Part shown: piece by piece, positions 20,227 to 29,409 of the stretch
Layout: each line of letters begins with the position of its first letter
Position numbering within the stretch: the stretch's first letter is position 1
The notes under the pieces: model-generated
The model's input: only the letters and a program-made list of their open reading frames with translations
The model's database searches: none
What the model was told of the DNA's origin: nothing
From: Vairimorpha apis BRL 01
Lineage: Eukaryota > Microsporidia > Nosematidae
Assembly (NCBI GenBank): GCA_000447185.1
Contig: KE647183.1
Location: 16,228-51,261, forward strand
Reading direction: 5' to 3'
DNA: 35,034 nt
Translations under genes and position numbers: made by a program

Positions 20227-22600
20227 TATTAAATAAATTATATAAATAAAATCATAAAATTATTCACTAAAACAAAATAAATTAAATTTATTCTATTCTA
20301 CTATTAGTTTTAATTTTATTTTGGTTTATGTAAATTTATTTATTATAAATTTTAAATTATTTGATCATTATTAAAAAAATTAATTAAGTAGGTAATTTTA
20401 GTTTTATTCATATTGTATTTAGATCAAAAAACTAAAATAGATTTTTTAATTTTTTATCAAAAATAATTTCTTTGTTTTTTATCTAATTAATTTCATCAAC
20501 AATCAACATTTTGAAAAAAATCTTTTGAATCTTTGTTATGGTTTTAATAATACTGAATCTTCAACAAATATTCAAAATTTTAACTGATATTTTTAATAAA
20601 AAATTTAATATTTAAAAAATATTAAGTAAAAATAAAATTGTTATTAAATATTTTATATATTTAGTTAAATTTTACACTTAAAATATAAAAAATTGTATTA
20701 AAAATTTTTATCAACCTAAATTTATTATTTTAAATGTTAAAAAAATCGGCAAAATTGTTAAAAAGTCATGAATATTTTTTCATAAGTCAAGCATTTTATA
20801 ATTTTGATTAAAAATTTTGTATTTTAAATATTAATCATTCATTGTTTTATTGATAATACATAAAGATAAAACTTAAATGTTAAAATAATAAAGTTTAACT
20901 TTACAATAATTATATTCATGACTATTAAAAGTTAAAAAATATATTATCTTATAAATTTTTTATTTATGAATCGATATCATATTTTAAATTTTAAACAATA
21001 AATCAAAAAAGCTACATTTTATTATATTTACTTAATTAAATTAAAAAAATGTACAATTATTTATTCAATTGAGTAATAAATTATATTTTATAGTATATTA
21101 AAACTTTTAAATTAGTTTTATAAAATTAAAATCTTTATTAAAATGTAAATTGTAAATTATCAATTTTAAATTATTAAAATTCAAATAATACTGTATATAG
21201 TATTTTGTAAAATATATAATAAATTATTGTAATTTTTAAAAATTGAATAAATTATTAATTTTTAAAAATTATTTTAAGAAAAATAAGTCTAATAAGGTAT
21301 TCAATTCATCGAAAATTTTATTTCTAATTCATAAAAAACATTTTTAGAAAATAAATATTAAAATGATTTAATAATAAGATTAATATTATTAAATATTAAA
21401 AAAATTGTTAAATTAAGAAAAAAATTTATTTTTTGAATTATTTAATACATTTTTTTACTAAACTAGATCTATATTTTTTTAAAATATAAATTTATACCAA
21501 ATAAATTTATATTAATAAAATTTTTCTTTATTATCTAATTTAAAGATAAACTTTGTTTTAAAATTTTATTAAAACAAAAAAATATAATTCTAACAAGTGT
21601 AATATCCATTATAAGTATTCAAAGACAACAATAGTTTTCTACAAAAGAAGCAAATATTAATTTTAGCTAATAAACTAATTATTTTTTTTAGTTCCTATTG
21701 TATTTTTTACAACATTTTGTAAATTGTTTCATTGTATAAATCTTATATGGGTAATATTTATTTATATTAAATAATTTTAAGAAATTAATTAATATATCAA
21801 CTAATTTACGAAAAACAAAAACAAATACATTTAAAAATAAGGAATTATTATATCGAATAATTATAAAAATAATATATTAATCTATAAACATGTAAAATAA
21901 ATTTAATTGTTACATTTAAATATAAATGATTATAATTATTATAAATTAAATACAAAACAATGATAAAAATTAATGTCTTTTCGTAATTTTAATAACTTTT
22001 AACATTAAAATAATAATTATATTTCTTTTATAAATTTAAATGAACAAAAATAATGTTAGTTATAACTAATAATAATTTAAAATAACAATGAAATGGTTTA
22101 TGTGGCAAGAATAGTTTAATTTTGAATTTTTTACTAATATAACGATTTTTTGAAATTTAGTTTATTTTTACTATTATACTATTTATACAAAATTTACATC
22201 AAACAAATTAATTTAAAATTAAATCTTATTAATTTTAAATGAATAATATAATAATATTTTTATTTTAAATATCTTTTTTTTGTTAAAAAGTTAAGTTAAT
22301 TTATTTTTTAATTTAATATAACATTTAAAGTTTAATTATAATAATTTGTAAAGGTAATTTAAAAATTAATTATTAAATTTAATCATAAGGAGTTTATTTA
22401 ACTTTGTTTTTATCAAAAAATATGGCAATAACATTAGAAAACAAATTAAAAAACATATAAAAAAATGTTATGTAATATTATATTTTAAATGATATAATTT
22501 AACAATGGAAATAATATTTAATTTAAATTTTTATTTGTCGGTTTATGATTTAAATTAAATTAAATCAAAATTATATACATAAATATTTAATTTTTTTGTT
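20227..22600. other. ~2.4-kb AT desert, the longest spacer in the window
   Basis: A/T-rich throughout. A GGG at about 21750-21752 (CCC on the minus strand) is followed, about 19 bases downstream on that strand, by an ATG that opens only 14 codons; I do not call it. No RNA gene, repeat or other frame is recognised. Confidence 0.5.
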
Positions 22601-22604
22601 CCTT

Positions 22605-22904
22605 ATGCAACTGAATAACAAATTTTTTATCCTTATAACCTTTATTATTTGTCAACAATCTGAGACAGAAAATACATCAGAAGGATTAATCTTTCCAGAA
22701 GAAAATTCGAAAATTGAAAGTACATCTAATTCAACTAAAAATTCGAACAAGTATGTTTTTTTGGATATAGTTGATCAATTAAAAAAAAAGAAACAGGAAG
22801 AAGTTGAAGAAGATTCCTATGATATGGACGAAATATTTAAAAAATGTACTAATTATAAAAAAAGAGACTATGTAAAAGATGAAGATTCTTCTTCTTATGA
22901 ATAA
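22605..22904 (+). CDS. Small secreted acidic protein, unknown
   Basis: A 99-residue protein. MQLNNKFFILITFIICQQS is a good signal peptide: a Lys, then a hydrophobic core, with possible cleavage near the CQQS. The mature part is Ser/Thr/Asn/Glu-rich. It has a possible short helix (FLDIVDQLKKKKQEEVEED) and a strongly acidic end (VKDEDSSSYE). There is a single Cys after the leader. The ATG at 22605 is preceded by CC three bases before, a weak start motif; the in-frame TTG at 22596 is less likely. I know no family. It could be a spore-wall, polar-tube-associated or host-directed protein, but nothing in the sequence decides this. Confidence 0.6.
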   Translation: MQLNNKFFILITFIICQQSETENTSEGLIFPEENSKIESTSNSTKNSNKYVFLDIVDQLKKKKQEEVEEDSYDMDEIFKKCTNYKKRDYVKDEDSSSYE

Positions 22905-23323
22905 ATTGTTTTAAGGTGAAACTATTTTTTTAATATAACCTATTTTTTAAGTTTTAGAAAAGCATTAACTTACTATACATATATCTAAAAGTAAAAGTTT
23001 ATACATTATAATATAAATACAATTACAAAAAATTAAAATATACGATTTAGCATATGCGTTCGTAATATTTTTTTGCATATTATTACTACATTTACGTTAA
23101 AAACATATTATATGTTTAAATTAAAAACAACATTATTTAATAAACAATTATATATTTATAAATTAACATTCTATTAAAAAATGTAAATTTCTATTTCTGC
23201 TTATTAATCAAAAATTAAAAAATTATTTTATTCGTCTTCAATATAATTGAATATATTGTTTCTTGCAGTTTTAACACACATATGTTTTTTCATTCTACAT
23301 CTTTACACTATATTTTTTTAAAA
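22905..23323. other. Convergent spacer with a tiny minus-strand frame
   Basis: About 420 bases. On the minus strand about 23230-23295 encodes a 21-codon ATG frame (MKKHMCVKTARNN...) just downstream of PSF2. It has more even codon content than the surroundings but no start motif, so it is not called as a gene. Confidence 0.4.
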
Positions 23324-23854
23324 TCATACTAATTTATATTTCTTTACTTTTTTTATACGCATTCGTTGTTCAATTGGTTTAATTACAATTTCTTTAATTT
23401 CATACCATTCAAAAATTGTTAAATTATTCAAATTTAAAGCTCTACCTTCCATTTTACTAAGACCAAATAAAGTTTTTTTATGACGTATTTCTTTTATTTG
23501 ATCAATTAAATTAATGAGTTCATCTTTGTTATCTACATTATAACTATTTTTAATTATTAATTTACCAGTAACAAAAATATATTGATTAACAAATTGATAC
23601 TCGCTTGAATTTTCTGTTTCTAGCTCTAATAATTTTAAAAGTGAACTTTTCGAATAACAAGAAGGTAATCTTATTTGTGCTTGATTACAATTTTTTAGCT
23701 CTAATGATATATAAAGAGGTAATTTTACAATAGTTAGTGGTGTTATATTTGTATATTTGGCATGTATTAGATCTAAAGATTGAATATTTGTCGATGGTTC
23801 AATTTCTACAAGTTCTTCATAAGCTAGAAATTTTAATTCTAACGGTGTTAACAT
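23324..23854 (-). CDS. PSF2: GINS complex subunit PSF2
   Basis: PSF2 is one of four GINS subunits of the CMG replicative helicase. Seen here: the N-terminal LTPLELKFLAYEELVEIEPS, matching the family opening (LTPxExEFLAEdExIEIxP); SLDLIHAKYTNITPLTIVKLPLYISLELKNCNQAQIRLPS, corresponding to the family segment with PxxPLWxAxxLKxRxKCxIxxP; and the helical DNKDELINLIDQIKEIRHKKTLFGLSKMEG followed by LNLNNLTIFEWYEI. At 176 residues it is close to the usual 180-210. The ATG follows CCC by four bases. With the CDT1-like gene it is the second replication-initiation factor in the window. Confidence 0.9.
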   Translation of the reverse strand: MLTPLELKFLAYEELVEIEPSTNIQSLDLIHAKYTNITPLTIVKLPLYISLELKNCNQAQIRLPSCYSKSSLLKLLELETENSSEYQFVNQYIFVTGKLIIKNSYNVDNKDELINLIDQIKEIRHKKTLFGLSKMEGRALNLNNLTIFEWYEIKEIVIKPIEQRMRIKKVKKYKLV

Positions 23855-23858
23855 TAAT

Positions 23859-23861
23859 GGG
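23859..23861 (-). promoter_or_regulatory. CCC start-proximal motif of PSF2
   Basis: On the minus strand it reads ACCCATTAATG: CCC, four bases, ATG. Confidence 0.6.
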
Positions 23862-24966
23862 TAATTGATATTTAAATAAAAAGATTGTTTATAGAAATAA
23901 TTTTTATTTTAAAACATATAATATATTTGTTCATTTGAAAATGTATTATTCGGTGTATTTATTGAAAATGGCTTATTTTATGTTTTATATTTTTTTCAAT
24001 AGTACAATCATAATATTTTTTATAATATGTAATAAACTTCAATTATTTTTATTAATTTTTAATCAAAAACACACTATTTTAACATGTTCATTCTAAAGAG
24101 AGTATCACTGGTGGCTAGCAATTTACTGTCTTGCGTGTGTCACTAGTGATACGCTTCAGATTGAACATGTTAATTAAAAAAAGTTTTTATATAAAAAATT
24201 AATAGTTAAATATTATAAAATTTAGCCTTATCTTTGTTTTTATAATTTCTATTTTGAAGTTAAAATTTTTATGTTGTAGAAGAAATTTTACGTATATTTT
24301 TATTATTATTTTAAAAAATTCTAATATTATTTTTATAAAGACATATTTTATTTATCCACAAAAAATTTAAATTATAATTCATTTTTTAAAATAATAATAA
24401 AAAACGTTTTTTTATAAAAACCTCTTACTATTTTTGTAATAATACATATTATATGATTTTTATTATTATAAAAAATGTTAGAATAAATAAAAAAATTGTG
24501 TCACTTATCTGTATTTATTTTTATACTTTATTTAATAAATAAAATTTTAAATTAAATTAATTTTAAGTTCAGGAAAGTATTTACTTTTAAAGTACAAACA
24601 ACTATATCATAAATATTTTTACTACAATCAATTTTAAAAAAAAGTTTTAATGATTTTTTTAATGGTCAAATTAAAATTAGTTTTGATTTTAGTCAATACT
24701 TTAATGTCAAAAAATGTTTTACTGCAATAAAAATATCAATTATAAAACTTTAAACTAAAATTTATACAATTTTAAATAAATTTGACATGTAAAACATTTA
24801 AATAATGTTAATTATACTTTTAATAAAAAAATTAATATTTATTGATTAAATGTAAACATTTTATTTTCTACAATATTTTTAATCAACTTATTTTATTCTG
24901 TTACATCTTATCAATTATTAAACGTAATATCTTTAAATATTTAAATAAAGTTAAAATGTATATAAC
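23862..24966. other. 1.1-kb divergent spacer containing a long hairpin
   Basis: A/T-rich except for the 95-nt hairpin at 24079-24173 (own entry). No CCC motif precedes the downstream VTC gene, unlike most genes here. No other gene is seen. Confidence 0.55.
24079..24173. repeat. Long imperfect hairpin (inverted repeat), candidate MITE or structured/small-RNA precursor
   Basis: The left arm begins TTAACATGTTCA and contains GTATCACTGGTG; the right arm contains CACTAGTGATAC and ends TGAACATGTTAA. Aligned as inverted repeats, the arms pair over about 31 bases with a few mismatches and small bulges, around a loop of about 27 bases. The island is clearly richer in G/C than the hundreds of A/T bases around it. 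No clear target-site duplication is visible beyond the palindrome itself. It could be a small foldback transposon, a structured RNA or a Dicer-type precursor. The sequence alone cannot decide. Confidence 0.6.
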
Positions 24967-26676
24967 ATGAAATTCGAAAAATATTTAAAAAGAAATATCT
25001 ACCCACCATATAAGTATTATTATATTGATTATCAAGCATTGCGTAAATCCTTACTTTTAAATTCGTTTGTGCCAGTTTTGGACTCAAATATAAATAGGGT
25101 TAATGATTTTATTAAATTAAAAACTGACGAGATTCAAAGAAGACTTGAAAAATCAAGCTCAGTTAAACAAATAAATGATGAGTTAAAGCATTTTGCAGAA
25201 TTTATTCGAATTAATATTGTTGGTTTAAAAACTATTATTAAAAAATATGATAAAAAAAATTCATCTAGCTTGTACCAATTATACAGGCCTAAACTTAAAA
25301 CAACAATAAAAGAATTAGATTCTTTGTTATATGAATCAAGTAAAATTACTTTAAGTAAGCTTAAACATAAGAAAAAAGAATCCAATAATGTTTTTATACG
25401 AAAAACTGATAAATATTGGGTACACAAAAATAATATTAATACATTAAAATTTTATATATTGAGGCATTTACCAATATATGTTTATACAAAAAATGACGAT
25501 CTTAATAAATGGGACATAAATACACATGATACAAGTATTAGTTCTGTTTATTTAGATAATGAAGAATATAAACTATATAACGAAAGATTGAGAAAGTTAC
25601 AAAATTCTGAAGCTATAAGGATTAGATGGTATGGAAAGAATATCCCTGAAACTGTATTTATAGAACGAAAAAGACATGAAGATGGTTGGACAGGAAATAC
25701 GAGCAAAAAATTAAGATTTATTATGAGTGAATCTAAAGTACAAGATTTTTTAAATGGTGTAGATGTTTACGATGACGTCATGAAATATAATGATAATACT
25801 GAAGATATAAAAAAATTATATTATGAAATTCAACAAACAATAATCAAGAATAATTTAAAACCTATGGTTAGAACATGCTACGAACGTATAGCATTCCAAT
25901 TACCCAATGATTCTTCAGTAAGAATAAGTCTCGATACAGAATTAAGAATGATTAAAGAAAATCAAGAATATTGGAGAAGATCTTGCCATAATTTATTAAA
26001 AGAAGAAGTAGTTGACTTTCCATATGCAATCCTTGAAATTAAAACGCAATCTTTTGATGAAACAAAACCTGAATGGATTAATGAACTAGTAAACGGTGTT
26101 TTGGTTGAACACGTTCATAAATTTAGTAAATATTTACATGGTATGTCAGTTTTATATCCTGATATTACAAATATTCCTTATTGGCTTCCACAAATGACAA
26201 CTAAAATTTTAAAAGATCCGTTTGAAACAGAAACAGAATATAAAGAATTTAATAACAATGTTTTAATCGATATAAATCCAAACACAGAGATGGTTGATTC
26301 GGATCATCTTAGTCCAGTAGATATTGTAAATAAGAGAATTTCTATTCCTGTACGAGTAGAGCCAAAAGTATTTTTTGCAAACGAAAGAACTTTTTTGTCA
26401 TGGGTTCAATTTGCTATTTTTTTAGGAGGTATTGGAACTGCAATGGTAGGATCTCAAAGTAATAGTTCTACATTTGGTGGTGTAATTTTAATTGTAGTTA
26501 GTATTATTTTTAGTTTTTATGCTTTATATTTATATTTATGGAGAGCTGGAATGATAAGAAGACGTGAGCCTGGTCCATACGATGATTTATATGGACCACC
26601 AATTCTTGTTTGTGTATTTTTATTTGCTATGTGTTTAGCGATAATTTACAAATTTCCGCTTAAACGAGTAATATAA
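24967..26676 (+). CDS. VTC4: Vacuolar transporter chaperone, polyphosphate polymerase (VTC4-type)
   Basis: VTC4 makes inorganic polyphosphate from ATP at the vacuole/acidocalcisome membrane and is controlled by inositol pyrophosphates through its SPX domain. This 569-residue protein has all three parts. The SPX domain covers residues 1-~145 (MKFEKYLKRNIYPPYKYYYIDY; basic IKKYDKK at 91-97). The tunnel-fold polymerase (~145-400) has RIRWYG with Arg218/Arg220, FIERKRHEDGWTG with Lys235, YERIAFQ, RISLDTELRM and FPYAILEIKTQ with Glu357. The C-terminal DUF202-type domain has three membrane helices (about 475-497, 503-526, 545-562) after NERTFLSWVQFAIFLGG. The conserved Arg/Lys/Glu set points to a catalytic VTC4, not to the inactive VTC2/3. 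No VTC1 is in this window. The ATG at 24967 is the first good start; no CCC precedes it. The A8 run at 25252-25259 is in frame. Confidence 0.95.
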   Translation: MKFEKYLKRNIYPPYKYYYIDYQALRKSLLLNSFVPVLDSNINRVNDFIKLKTDEIQRRLEKSSSVKQINDELKHFAEFIRINIVGLKTIIKKYDKKNSSSLYQLYRPKLKTTIKELDSLLYESSKITLSKLKHKKKESNNVFIRKTDKYWVHKNNINTLKFYILRHLPIYVYTKNDDLNKWDINTHDTSISSVYLDNEEYKLYNERLRKLQNSEAIRIRWYGKNIPETVFIERKRHEDGWTGNTSKKLRFIMSESKVQDFLNGVDVYDDVMKYNDNTEDIKKLYYEIQQTIIKNNLKPMVRTCYERIAFQLPNDSSVRISLDTELRMIKENQEYWRRSCHNLLKEEVVDFPYAILEIKTQSFDETKPEWINELVNGVLVEHVHKFSKYLHGMSVLYPDITNIPYWLPQMTTKILKDPFETETEYKEFNNNVLIDINPNTEMVDSDHLSPVDIVNKRISIPVRVEPKVFFANERTFLSWVQFAIFLGGIGTAMVGSQSNSSTFGGVILIVVSIIFSFYALYLYLWRAGMIRRREPGPYDDLYGPPILVCVFLFAMCLAIIYKFPLKRVI

Positions 26677-26803
26677 TAAATTAATTAATTTTTATTTCAA
26701 TATCAAAATTTTTATATTGTTAATTTTAGATTTGTTTTTTTTAAAATTAAACTTTTCAACTTTTATTTTTCTTAAAAAGATATCAATTTTTAACCGTCCT
26801 TCA

Positions 26804-26980
26804 ATGAATTTAGAAAAACTTGAAGGAATTTGTGCTGAGCATGAAAAACACGTAGAAGATTTAGAAAAGGAAATAATAACATTATTAAAAATTAATAAGA
26901 ATTTAGAAATGCAATTAAAAGAACTCAATGATGAAGAAAATCTTTCTATGGCATGGATTTCTGCATATCCTGATAAATAA
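26804..26980 (+). CDS. Small coiled-coil protein, unknown
   Basis: A 58-residue frame. The likely start is the ATG at 26804, five bases after CGTCC. Nearly the whole chain is a predicted heptad-rich helix (LEKLEGICAEHEKHVEDLEK, then ITLLKINKNLEMQLKELNDEE), followed by a short tail with AWISAYPDK. Codon content is coding-like and unlike the spacer. The gene lies in the same direction as VTC4, 127 bases after its stop. Small coiled-coil subunits of this size occur in several eukaryotic complexes, but I cannot assign one. Confidence 0.55.
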   Translation: MNLEKLEGICAEHEKHVEDLEKEIITLLKINKNLEMQLKELNDEENLSMAWISAYPDK

Positions 26981-27429
26981 TAGGAAAATTATATCATTTC
27001 AATTAAAAATTTATGAATGTATCAGTTATAAATTTTTTTTGAAAATAAAATAGAAATATTTTATTTATTTAAATTGTTTATTTATGTTTTTTTAAAAATT
27101 ATTTGTGCTAATTTAAATTGTGTTTAACTTAAAAAAATAGATATTTTTAATATATGATATAAATTTAATTTTTATAATTTCAAATTAAATTTTTTTTATT
27201 TACAAACGTAATTTCAAATCTTTTTATATTTAATACATTTATTCATAATTTAAATTAAATTTTTTTATAAACCTTAAATTTATTACATCTTTTTTAAATT
27301 TTTAATATTTATTTATAATATTCAAATTAAATGATTTTTATTAAAAAATTTAATAAAAATTCTTACTATAATTTTTTTTATTCAAAATTGAACAATTAAA
27401 AAATTTAATTTTATATTTAATTTTTCAAT
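26981..27429. other. Spacer before CDC23
   Basis: About 450 A/T-rich bases containing repeated TTAAATT/AAATTT words. No gene or other signal is seen. Confidence 0.5.
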
Positions 27430-27433
27430 CCCC
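27430..27433 (+). promoter_or_regulatory. CCCC start-proximal motif of CDC23
   Basis: CCCC lies ten bases before the ATG at 27444, in sequence otherwise free of G/C. Confidence 0.65.
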
Positions 27434-27443
27434 ACTTTGTAAT

Positions 27444-28790
27444 ATGCACGATTTTTTAAAAAGAGGACTTTTTAAAACTGTTGATTTTCTAAATAAAATA
27501 CGTATGCCGTTTAAACCTTCATCTTTTACACTTGATCAAAATGAAATGCTTTATTTAACATATCTTAATCTCAAAGAATATAAAATGTCTTATTATTCTT
27601 TGCTTTGCTCAAATTCTAAAGAAAATATCGACGAAATGGTTTTTTGCTCATGCTGTACAAAGACAAAAATATTTATGAGAAATTACTCACTTTTTTTATT
27701 TTTAAGAGGAAAAAATATCAAAAAAATTCAATTAATTGACAATCTTGATTCATATAATTTATATTTAATAGGTTTAGTAAATAAAGATATAAATATATTA
27801 ATTAAATGTGTAGAATTAAATCTTTTATTTTGGGAGGCATATTTAGCAATCATAGATTTAATTAATCCTGATAATCTAGATACTATTGATTTTTCATTTT
27901 TAAATAATTCACAACTAAGCTTGTATTTTTACCAAGTTCTTTTTGTTAATAAACAAATACAAATAAAGAAAATAAATTTATCAAATATATATTTACAATT
28001 AGATTGTGCTGTTTTATATTACAAAAGAAAATATAAAGATTTAATAAATATATATTCTAATTTGATTAAATCAAATACAGCATGTATCGATTATATAGAT
28101 TTATACTCAAATGTACTGTACCATAATAAAGATGATGAAATTTTTTATTTACCGAAATATTGTTTAAATATAAATAAATATAAACCAGAAACACTATGTT
28201 GTATAGCCAATGTGTACAGTTATAAAAATTTAAATGATAAAGCAATAATATATTATGATCAATGTACTAAACTCAATCCTAGTAATACTCTATTTTACAT
28301 TTTACTGGGACATGAATATCTACAAATAAAAAATTTTAGTGAAAGTATAAATAGCTATAAAAAAGCATTAAAAGTAGATAATTATTACTACAAGGGATTT
28401 TATTCATTAGGAAAACTTTATGAAATTTTAAACATGTTTGAAACTGCATTATTTTATTTTAAAAAATCAATTGAATATAAAAAAGATGATCCATTGATTT
28501 GGATTAGTTTAGGAAATGGTTATTCACAACTTAAAGAATATGAAAATGGAATTAAATGTTATATGAGATCTGTAAAATTAAAACATAATATTGGATATTT
28601 GTGTCTTGCTGAAACATATAAAACTATAAGAATGTATTGTGAAAGTGCTGAGTATTATGAGAAATATGTTTGTAGTGTCGAAATGGATGAAGAAGTAAGA
28701 CGAATTTGTATATTTTTAGAGGAATATTATAGAAAAACATGTGATATGGAAAAAAGTAAGAAATATTATGAAATGGGAAAAAGAAGTTAG
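27444..28790 (+). CDS. CDC23: Anaphase-promoting complex subunit CDC23/APC8 (TPR protein)
   Basis: APC8 is a TPR scaffold of the APC/C ubiquitin ligase, which drives exit from mitosis. Seen here: 448 residues. The family-specific segment IDLYSNVLYHNKDDEIFYLP (about 218-237) leads into YKPETLCCIANVYSYKNLNDKA, close to the DKYRPETCCIIGNYYSLR segment of APC8. At least four TPR units follow (about 248-281, 282-315, 316-349, 350-383) with classic GHEYLQIKNFSESINSYKKAL and LGKLYEIL patterns. The N-terminal 200 residues are diverged helices, somewhat shorter than in yeast or human (about 600 residues). The A7 run at 27771-27777 is in frame. APC3/CDC27 and APC6/CDC16 are alternatives but lack the DLYSN...RPET combination. 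Confidence 0.88.
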   Translation: MHDFLKRGLFKTVDFLNKIRMPFKPSSFTLDQNEMLYLTYLNLKEYKMSYYSLLCSNSKENIDEMVFCSCCTKTKIFMRNYSLFLFLRGKNIKKIQLIDNLDSYNLYLIGLVNKDINILIKCVELNLLFWEAYLAIIDLINPDNLDTIDFSFLNNSQLSLYFYQVLFVNKQIQIKKINLSNIYLQLDCAVLYYKRKYKDLINIYSNLIKSNTACIDYIDLYSNVLYHNKDDEIFYLPKYCLNINKYKPETLCCIANVYSYKNLNDKAIIYYDQCTKLNPSNTLFYILLGHEYLQIKNFSESINSYKKALKVDNYYYKGFYSLGKLYEILNMFETALFYFKKSIEYKKDDPLIWISLGNGYSQLKEYENGIKCYMRSVKLKHNIGYLCLAETYKTIRMYCESAEYYEKYVCSVEMDEEVRRICIFLEEYYRKTCDMEKSKKYYEMGKRS

Positions 28791-29405
28791 AACTTAAAAT
28801 ATTAAAAATATAAAATATAAATTTTTTATAATTTATATTTTAGTTTTCTAGTAAAATCATAAAAAATTAGCAATTACTTGAACATATCGTTTATACTATC
28901 ATAATAAATTTTTTTTGCCAATAAAATTAAACAAAAATTATTTAAAAATATAAGTGTTAAAATATTAAAATATAAATTAAATATATTATTAAAATATTTT
29001 TATAATTTTAAAATATAATAAAAATTTTTAATACTTATATGTAAAAAATAATATAATTTAATTTTTGTTTTGGGATGCATGTTAAAAAATTTAGTTTATA
29101 ATTTTAAGATATAATTATAATTGATAATATTTTATTAAAATTATAAAAATAAAACCAAAATTCTGATTATTTATCTATTAAATTTTAAAATATTATTTGA
29201 ATATTCATTAGCTTACTAAAAAATGTAAAAATATACCTTTTAAATTGTTATTAATCATTTTATAAAATTTAACTTTTAATTTGAAAACAAAAAATTAATT
29301 TTATATTAAAAATTGTATTTACTTGAGTTTTTTGAATTTAAATATTTTTATTTTACATTTAGTTAAGAATAAAAAAATATTTATGAAAGAAAATTCATTT
29401 TTTAT
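28791..29405. other. Spacer CDC23 / eRF3
   Basis: About 615 A/T-rich bases. A GGG near 29073 has no usable frame behind it on either strand. Codons 29323-29409 are open in the eRF3 frame but look like translated leader. Confidence 0.5.
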
Positions 29406-29408
29406 CCC
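29406..29408 (+). promoter_or_regulatory. CCC start-proximal motif that decides the eRF3 start
   Basis: CCC is one base before the ATG at 29410. Two earlier in-frame candidates (TTG at 29323, ATG at 29383) have no such motif, so 29410 is preferred. Confidence 0.6.
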
Positions 29409-29409
29409 T

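Noticed and set aside
21735..21770. CCC on the minus strand in the longest desert, followed by an ATG
   Set aside because: The frame closes after 14 codons and no continuation in another frame looks coding. It could be chance.
23230..23295. 21-codon minus-strand frame after PSF2
   Set aside because: Coding-like composition, but too short, without a start motif or a known tiny protein that fits (for example not eL41).
25134..25427. Minus-strand frame inside VTC4
   Set aside because: It lies wholly inside a firmly identified gene and reads as the antisense of the SPX region.
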